The notes under the pieces are model-generated. The model did not search any database. It worked only from the letters and a program-made list of their open reading frames with translations, and was not told where the DNA came from. 27,702 nucleotides of DNA from JBMNOU01 sp050943215 (GTDB lineage: Bacteria; Bacillota; Clostridia; Christensenellales; SZUA-584): contig JBMNOU010000021.1 of NCBI GenBank assembly GCA_050943215.1, forward strand, positions 1 through 27,702, in the 5' to 3' direction. Positions 24,711 through 27,702 of the stretch are shown one piece after another. A program made the translations under genes and the position numbers. Within the stretch, counting starts at the first letter, position 1; every line of letters starts with the position of its first letter.

Positions 24711-24746
24711 ATGTAACCAGTTACATAAAAATGTAACCGTTTGCGG
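24711..24746. promoter_or_regulatory. LacI-type operator pair
   Basis: ATGTAAC-CA-GTTACAT (24711-24726) is a perfect 16-bp inverted repeat of the size and dyad form used by LacI-family repressors. The left half ATGTAACC recurs at 24731, exactly 20 bp (about two helical turns) downstream, there followed by GTTTGCGG with the CG centre typical of LacI operators. The repressor encoded divergently at 23464-24492 is the obvious candidate ligand. Confidence 0.6.
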
Positions 24747-24865
24747 GAACCTTACAGGACGGATCGAAGGAGCTTTGTTTTAAAGAAGGATAGTATCAAA
24801 ATATTTTAAAATTGTTGGCCTTAAAAATTTGGTTTATCAAAGATTGATAAGAACAGGAGATAATT

Positions 24866-25888
24866 ATGACTAAATTGATGGATGCTGTCATTTTTGAATC
24901 AATTGGAAAAGCCGCAGTAGTAAAGAAGCCTATTCCCTGTATATCAAAATCAACAGATGTCCTGCTTAAAGTTGAAATCGCAAGCATATGCGGAACAGAT
25001 ATGCATATTTTGAGTGACCCGCCGGGTTTTCCTGCAAAAATGGGTACGATTATAGGGCATGAATATATCGGTGAAATAGTTGAGCTTGGGAATGAAGTAA
25101 AAGACTTTAAAATTGGAGACAGGGTGGCTCTAGACCCAAACCTCTCTTGTGGAAGTTGTTATTATTGCAAAATGGGCAAACCAAACATGTGTAAGAACTG
25201 GATTTGTTTAGGTATAGATTTGGACGGCGGTTTTGCGGAATATAGTCTTGTACCGTCAAAGGCAATATTTAAAATCAGCAAGGATCTTCCTGCTGAAGTA
25301 GCTATATTTGCAGAACCGTTAGTATGTATCGCGAATTCAATGGAAAAAATACAACTGGAAGTCGGTGAAACTGCACTGGTTCTAGGAGCGGGTCCAATCG
25401 GGTTATACTTCATAATGATGTTAAAAGCAGCGGGAGCCAGAAAAATAATTGTATCTGAGATGTCCGAATTCAGAACAAAATATGCCTATGAATGTGGTGC
25501 GACAATCGTTGTAAACCCAATGAAGGGGAATCTTAAAGAAATCATTAATAATGAAACCGAAGATGGCGTTGATGTCAGCGTGGATGCAGTCGGGACATTA
25601 ATCAATGATGCAATTATAAATACCAGGTGTGATGGAAGAATATTATTATTTGGCATGAATTCTAAGAGCAAACAGGAAATATGCCAGTTTGATATCACTA
25701 AAAAAGACCTAAAGATTTTAGGCAACAACATTTCTACATATAAGTTTAGTTCGACAATAAACCTTCTAGAAAGCAGAATATTACCTCTTGAAAAATTAGT
25801 GACACATAGATTGTCTCTTAAAGACATACATCAGGGATTTGAAGCAATGAGACAAGGAGAGGCTTTGGAAGTCGTTTTGTATCCTTAG
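24866..25888 (+). CDS. Zinc-dependent medium-chain alcohol/polyol dehydrogenase
   Basis: Predicted NAD-dependent oxidoreductase of the threonine/sorbitol dehydrogenase branch (340 residues). Catalytic-zinc ligands appear as Cys42 in CGTD, His65 and Glu66 in GHE, and Glu150. The structural-zinc cysteines are Cys95, Cys98, Cys101 and Cys109 (CGSCYYCKMGKPNMC). The nucleotide fold has GAGPIG (174-179), and Glu198 after the second strand (VSEMSEFR) favours NAD over NADP. AGGAGAT precedes ATG 24866. It is the first gene after the LacI-type operators and lies 154 bases before a sugar-binding lipoprotein gene. Oxidation of an imported sugar, sugar acid or polyol is therefore the likely role, but the substrate is unknown. 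Its codon use is more AT-rich than that of the housekeeping genes to the left. Confidence 0.9.
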   Translation: MTKLMDAVIFESIGKAAVVKKPIPCISKSTDVLLKVEIASICGTDMHILSDPPGFPAKMGTIIGHEYIGEIVELGNEVKDFKIGDRVALDPNLSCGSCYYCKMGKPNMCKNWICLGIDLDGGFAEYSLVPSKAIFKISKDLPAEVAIFAEPLVCIANSMEKIQLEVGETALVLGAGPIGLYFIMMLKAAGARKIIVSEMSEFRTKYAYECGATIVVNPMKGNLKEIINNETEDGVDVSVDAVGTLINDAIINTRCDGRILLFGMNSKSKQEICQFDITKKDLKILGNNISTYKFSSTINLLESRILPLEKLVTHRLSLKDIHQGFEAMRQGEALEVVLYP

Positions 25889-25915
25889 ATTTATTTTCCA
25901 AAGCGTTTTACGGCG

Positions 25916-25929
25916 ACTGATGAATCAGT
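25916..25929. repeat. Short perfect palindrome after the dehydrogenase gene
   Basis: ACTGAT-GA-ATCAGT, 28 bases past the stop codon. It is too short and lacks a T run, so it is not a terminator by itself; it could be a protein site or chance. Confidence 0.3.
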
Positions 25930-25935
25930 TAAGAA

Positions 25936-25959
25936 TTTAGGTTTATTATAAAACCTAAA
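25936..25959. repeat. Inverted repeat between dehydrogenase and binding-protein genes
   Basis: TTTAGGTTT (25936-25944) and AAACCTAAA (25951-25959) form a 9-bp AT-rich stem with a 6-base loop. A third partial copy (GTTTAGGAT) follows at about 25964-25972 and could compete for pairing. It lacks a downstream T run on the + strand, so I do not call it a terminator. Confidence 0.4.
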
Positions 25960-25983
25960 AAAAGTTTAGGATGTATGTGTAAT

Positions 25984-26020
25984 AACGCAAATGAATCATG
26001 ATTATTATGATATTTGCGTT
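25984..26020 (+). promoter_or_regulatory. Long stem-loop just before the binding-protein ribosome binding site
   Basis: AACGCAAAT (25984-25992) pairs with ATTTGCGTT (26012-26020). The stem continues as ATCAT (25995-25999) with ATGAT (26007-26011) after a 2-base bulge, leaving a 7-base loop: 14 bp in all. It ends 10 bases before GGAGG. It may stabilise the downstream message, act as an attenuating element or be a DNA operator. Confidence 0.5.
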
Positions 26021-26042
26021 TAATAAAAAAGGAGGAAGAACG

Positions 26043-27092
26043 ATGAAACTTTTAAAAACATGGATAGCAGTCTTGGTATGTCTTATAATGGTGGCTGGTA
26101 TGGTTGGCTGTGCCAACCCAGCTGCAAGCAATGCGAACACGGCTCCCGGCGAAAACGTAAAACCGGGTACAGAAGACAAAGCTCCACAAGATGATACCAC
26201 TGGTCAGGAACCCGCCAAAGAACAGATTAAAATCGGGGTCGTTTTAAAATCTTTAAGCGATAGCTTTTGGGTCAGAGTATCAGACGGAATAAAAAGCGCA
26301 TCGAAAGAAAACAATGTTGAACTCATTTTAATGGCGCCGGATACACCAAATGACTCGGCCCAGCAGCTGCGAATTATGGAAGATATGATTACTCAGCAAG
26401 TTGACGGTATTGTACTTGGCCCGGCTGGTTCAAAAGAACTTGTTTCTGCTGTTAAGAAAGCAAACAGCGCAAATATCCCTGTTGTCGTTATCGACACAAA
26501 ACTTGACGAGGAAGAAATGGCAAACCAGGGCGCAACGATTGAAGCCTACATTGGGTCTGATAATGTAGAAATTGGAAGGCAGAGCGGAGAGGCATTGGCG
26601 CAATTGCTGGGTGGAAAAGGGAAAGTTGCCGAAATTGAAGGTTTGAATGGCCATGAATCTAGCATTGCGCGTTGTCAAGGGTTTGAAGAGGCAATGGCAA
26701 AATATAAAGACATTGAAATAGTTGCTAAACAACCGGCTGATTGGGATACAAATAAAGGCTTTACTGTCATTCAGAATATCGTTCAGGCAAATCCGGATTT
26801 GGCAGGTGTCTGGGTGGCAAGTGACCTTATGGGAGTAGGAGGAGCACAGGCAATAAAACAAGCCGGCAAGGCAGGCGAGATTATATTGGTAGGCGTTGAT
26901 GGTATGCCCGAAGCCGTTCAAGATATCGGAGAAGGCCTATATGCAGCAACACTCGCACAGCAACCTGAAGAAATGGGTTCTAGCGGTATAGAGGCTATTA
27001 TTAAGATTAAAAATGGCGAAACGATTGAACCGGTTATTTATACTTCGCTATTGTTGATTGATGAATCCAATTACGAAAAATATCTGAAATAA
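26043..27092 (+). CDS. Sugar ABC transporter substrate-binding lipoprotein (RbsB-like)
   Basis: Surface lipoprotein that binds a sugar for import. The signal peptide (1-22) ends in AGMVGC with Cys23 as the lipid site. A Pro/Asp/Glu/Thr-rich linker (about 24-60) precedes a type I periplasmic-binding domain of the ribose/galactose family (about 61-349). Typical stretches are KIGVVLKSLSDSFWVRVSDG, IVLGPAGSKELVSAV, VVVIDTKLD, GKVAEIEGLNGHESS and ILVGVDGMPEAV. ATG 26043 is chosen because GGAGG lies about 8 bases upstream and it starts a clean signal peptide; the frame is open from 25998, but that would add residues encoded in the stem-loop. The ATPase gene follows 124 bases downstream after a hairpin. 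The ligand is probably a pentose, hexose or polyol. Confidence 0.93.
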   Translation: MKLLKTWIAVLVCLIMVAGMVGCANPAASNANTAPGENVKPGTEDKAPQDDTTGQEPAKEQIKIGVVLKSLSDSFWVRVSDGIKSASKENNVELILMAPDTPNDSAQQLRIMEDMITQQVDGIVLGPAGSKELVSAVKKANSANIPVVVIDTKLDEEEMANQGATIEAYIGSDNVEIGRQSGEALAQLLGGKGKVAEIEGLNGHESSIARCQGFEEAMAKYKDIEIVAKQPADWDTNKGFTVIQNIVQANPDLAGVWVASDLMGVGGAQAIKQAGKAGEIILVGVDGMPEAVQDIGEGLYAATLAQQPEEMGSSGIEAIIKIKNGETIEPVIYTSLLLIDESNYEKYLK

Positions 27093-27120
27093 CAGAAACC
27101 ATGCCGGAGTTCTTTAGGAA

Positions 27121-27151
27121 GGGCTTCCAATAAGGAAGCCCAACCCTTTTT
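27121..27151 (+). terminator. Hairpin between binding-protein and ATPase genes (partial terminator)
   Basis: GGGCTTCC (27121-27128) and GGAAGCCC (27134-27141) form a perfect 8-bp stem with a 5-base loop. A TTTTT run (27147-27151) follows after 5 bases. The gap weakens it as a terminator, and an alternative pairing of AAGGG with CCCTT is possible. It may let most transcripts stop after the binding protein, giving it excess over the ATPase. Confidence 0.6.
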
Positions 27152-27216
27152 AATGTAAGATATCAAAAATTACTTGCATACAACATTCTAATTTCCGATG
27201 GCGAGGGGGAAATAAT

Positions 27217-27702
27217 GTGACAAATGATATTATCGTAAAAATGGAAGGAATAAACAAAAACTTTCCGGGAGTAGCTGCTCTGCAAAACGTAAACTTTGAA
27301 TTACACAAAGGAGAAGTTCATGTATTGCTGGGTGAAAATGGTGCCGGAAAATCGACATTAATCAAGATTCTTGGCGGAGTATATCCCAAAGACTCAGGTA
27401 AAATATTTTATGATAATAATGAAGTGCATTTTAGTAGTGTAAGGCAAGCAATTAAGCTTGGCATTAATATCATATATCAAGAATTGAATCTAATCAATAA
27501 TTTAACCGTTGCTGAAAATATTTTTCTTGGGGAAGAAATACGGAAAAATGGGGTTATAAACTGGAAGAGGATGTATAGCGAGTCTCAAAAATATCTTGAC
27601 GATTTAGAGTTAAACATTAGCTCCAAAAGTAAAATCCGTGATTTGGGTATTGCGGAAAAACAAATGGTCGAAGTGGCTCATGCGATATCAAAAAAATCTA
27701 AA
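27217..27702 (+). CDS. Sugar ABC transporter ATP-binding protein (RbsA-like), N-terminal part
   Basis: The frame is open to the right edge (162 codons) and is the start of a double-ABC-domain ATPase of the ribose/xylose class, normally about 500 residues. Walker A is GENGAGKST in VLLGENGAGKSTLIKILGGV, and the Q-loop region is INIIYQELNLINNLTVAENIFLGEE. The family signature region begins at RDLGIAEKQMVEVAHAIS. GTG 27217 is chosen: GAGGGGG lies 7 bases upstream, and it gives MTNDIIVKMEGINKNFPGV, the usual N-terminus for this family; ATG 27241 is too far in. It partners the lipoprotein upstream, and a permease gene is expected beyond the window. It is cut by the edge, not broken. Confidence 0.93.
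   Translation, partial: MTNDIIVKMEGINKNFPGVAALQNVNFELHKGEVHVLLGENGAGKSTLIKILGGVYPKDSGKIFYDNNEVHFSSVRQAIKLGINIIYQELNLINNLTVAENIFLGEEIRKNGVINWKRMYSESQKYLDDLELNISSKSKIRDLGIAEKQMVEVAHAISKKSK

Larger units (their letters stand above)
24493..24865. other. 373-base divergent control region between the lacI-type and dehydrogenase genes
   Basis: It holds a promoter pair facing the dehydrogenase (24573-24601), an inverted repeat ACTTTT-CAC-AAAAGT (24576-24590) overlapping that promoter, and the operator-like pair at 24711-24746. A weaker TTGCAA...TGTAAC pair (17-base spacer, 24689-24717) would place a -10 inside the first operator. The dehydrogenase leader is long, about 100-260 bases depending on the promoter used. 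No small open frame or riboswitch was recognised. Confidence 0.55.

Noticed and set aside
25936..25959. Rho-independent terminator after the dehydrogenase gene
   Set aside because: The 9-bp stem is AT-rich and followed by A residues rather than T on the + strand, so termination is unlikely.
1..27702. CRISPR array, insertion sequence, prophage or defence island
   Set aside because: No regularly spaced repeats, transposase, integrase, phage structural gene or recognised defence domain was seen on either strand.

Overview
The window reads as chromosome from an endospore-forming, Gram-positive Clostridia-type bacterium (Firmicutes). The evidence is the murA-spoIID-spoIIQ cluster, a ytfI-ytfJ (gerW) pair, lipoprotein signal peptides, strong GGAGG ribosome binding sites and GTG/TTG starts. 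Base composition is moderate through the housekeeping part and more AT-rich after about 24.5 kb. I cannot name the genus from the sequence.

Region 1 (1-6.97 kb): cell wall, sporulation and translation. The end of a small membrane protein is followed on the + strand by murA, spoIID and spoIIQ, the same order as in Bacillus subtilis. On the - strand are serS, with a small zinc-ribbon/transmembrane protein behind it, and argS. Recognisable sigma-A-type promoters precede serS and argS, and a terminator follows argS.

Region 2 (6.98-11.7 kb): a complete, tightly packed - strand operon for a BMP-family nucleoside-type ABC importer (lipoprotein, double ATPase, two permeases). It has two 4-bp ATGA overlaps and its own terminator.

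Region 3 (11.8-19.1 kb): a YdcF-like membrane protein, a TagO/WecA-type glycosyl-1-phosphate transferase, enolase, an acyl-CoA synthetase with its usual XRE-cupin regulator, the ytfI-ytfJ pair and a tRNA-Val(CAC).

Region 4 (19.1-27.7 kb): accessory sugar metabolism. L-rhamnose isomerase (rhaA) is followed by a rhamnulokinase (rhaB) that carries a clear one-base frameshift near 21705. Then come an aldo/keto reductase with a two-cluster ferredoxin tail, a LacI-family repressor, and a divergent zinc alcohol dehydrogenase. A sugar-binding lipoprotein and the start of its ABC ATPase run off the window edge. The LacI/dehydrogenase intergenic region holds a 16-bp perfect operator-like palindrome plus a second half-site exactly 20 bp away. 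The binding-protein gene has a long stem-loop just before its ribosome binding site and a hairpin after it. This looks like a sugar or polyol uptake-and-oxidation module of unknown substrate.

I found no CRISPR array, insertion sequence, prophage, toxin-antitoxin or defence gene. The least ordinary items are the broken rhaB, the uncharacterised sugar/polyol module with its operator pair, and several small regulatory structures. I do not see a clearly new system.
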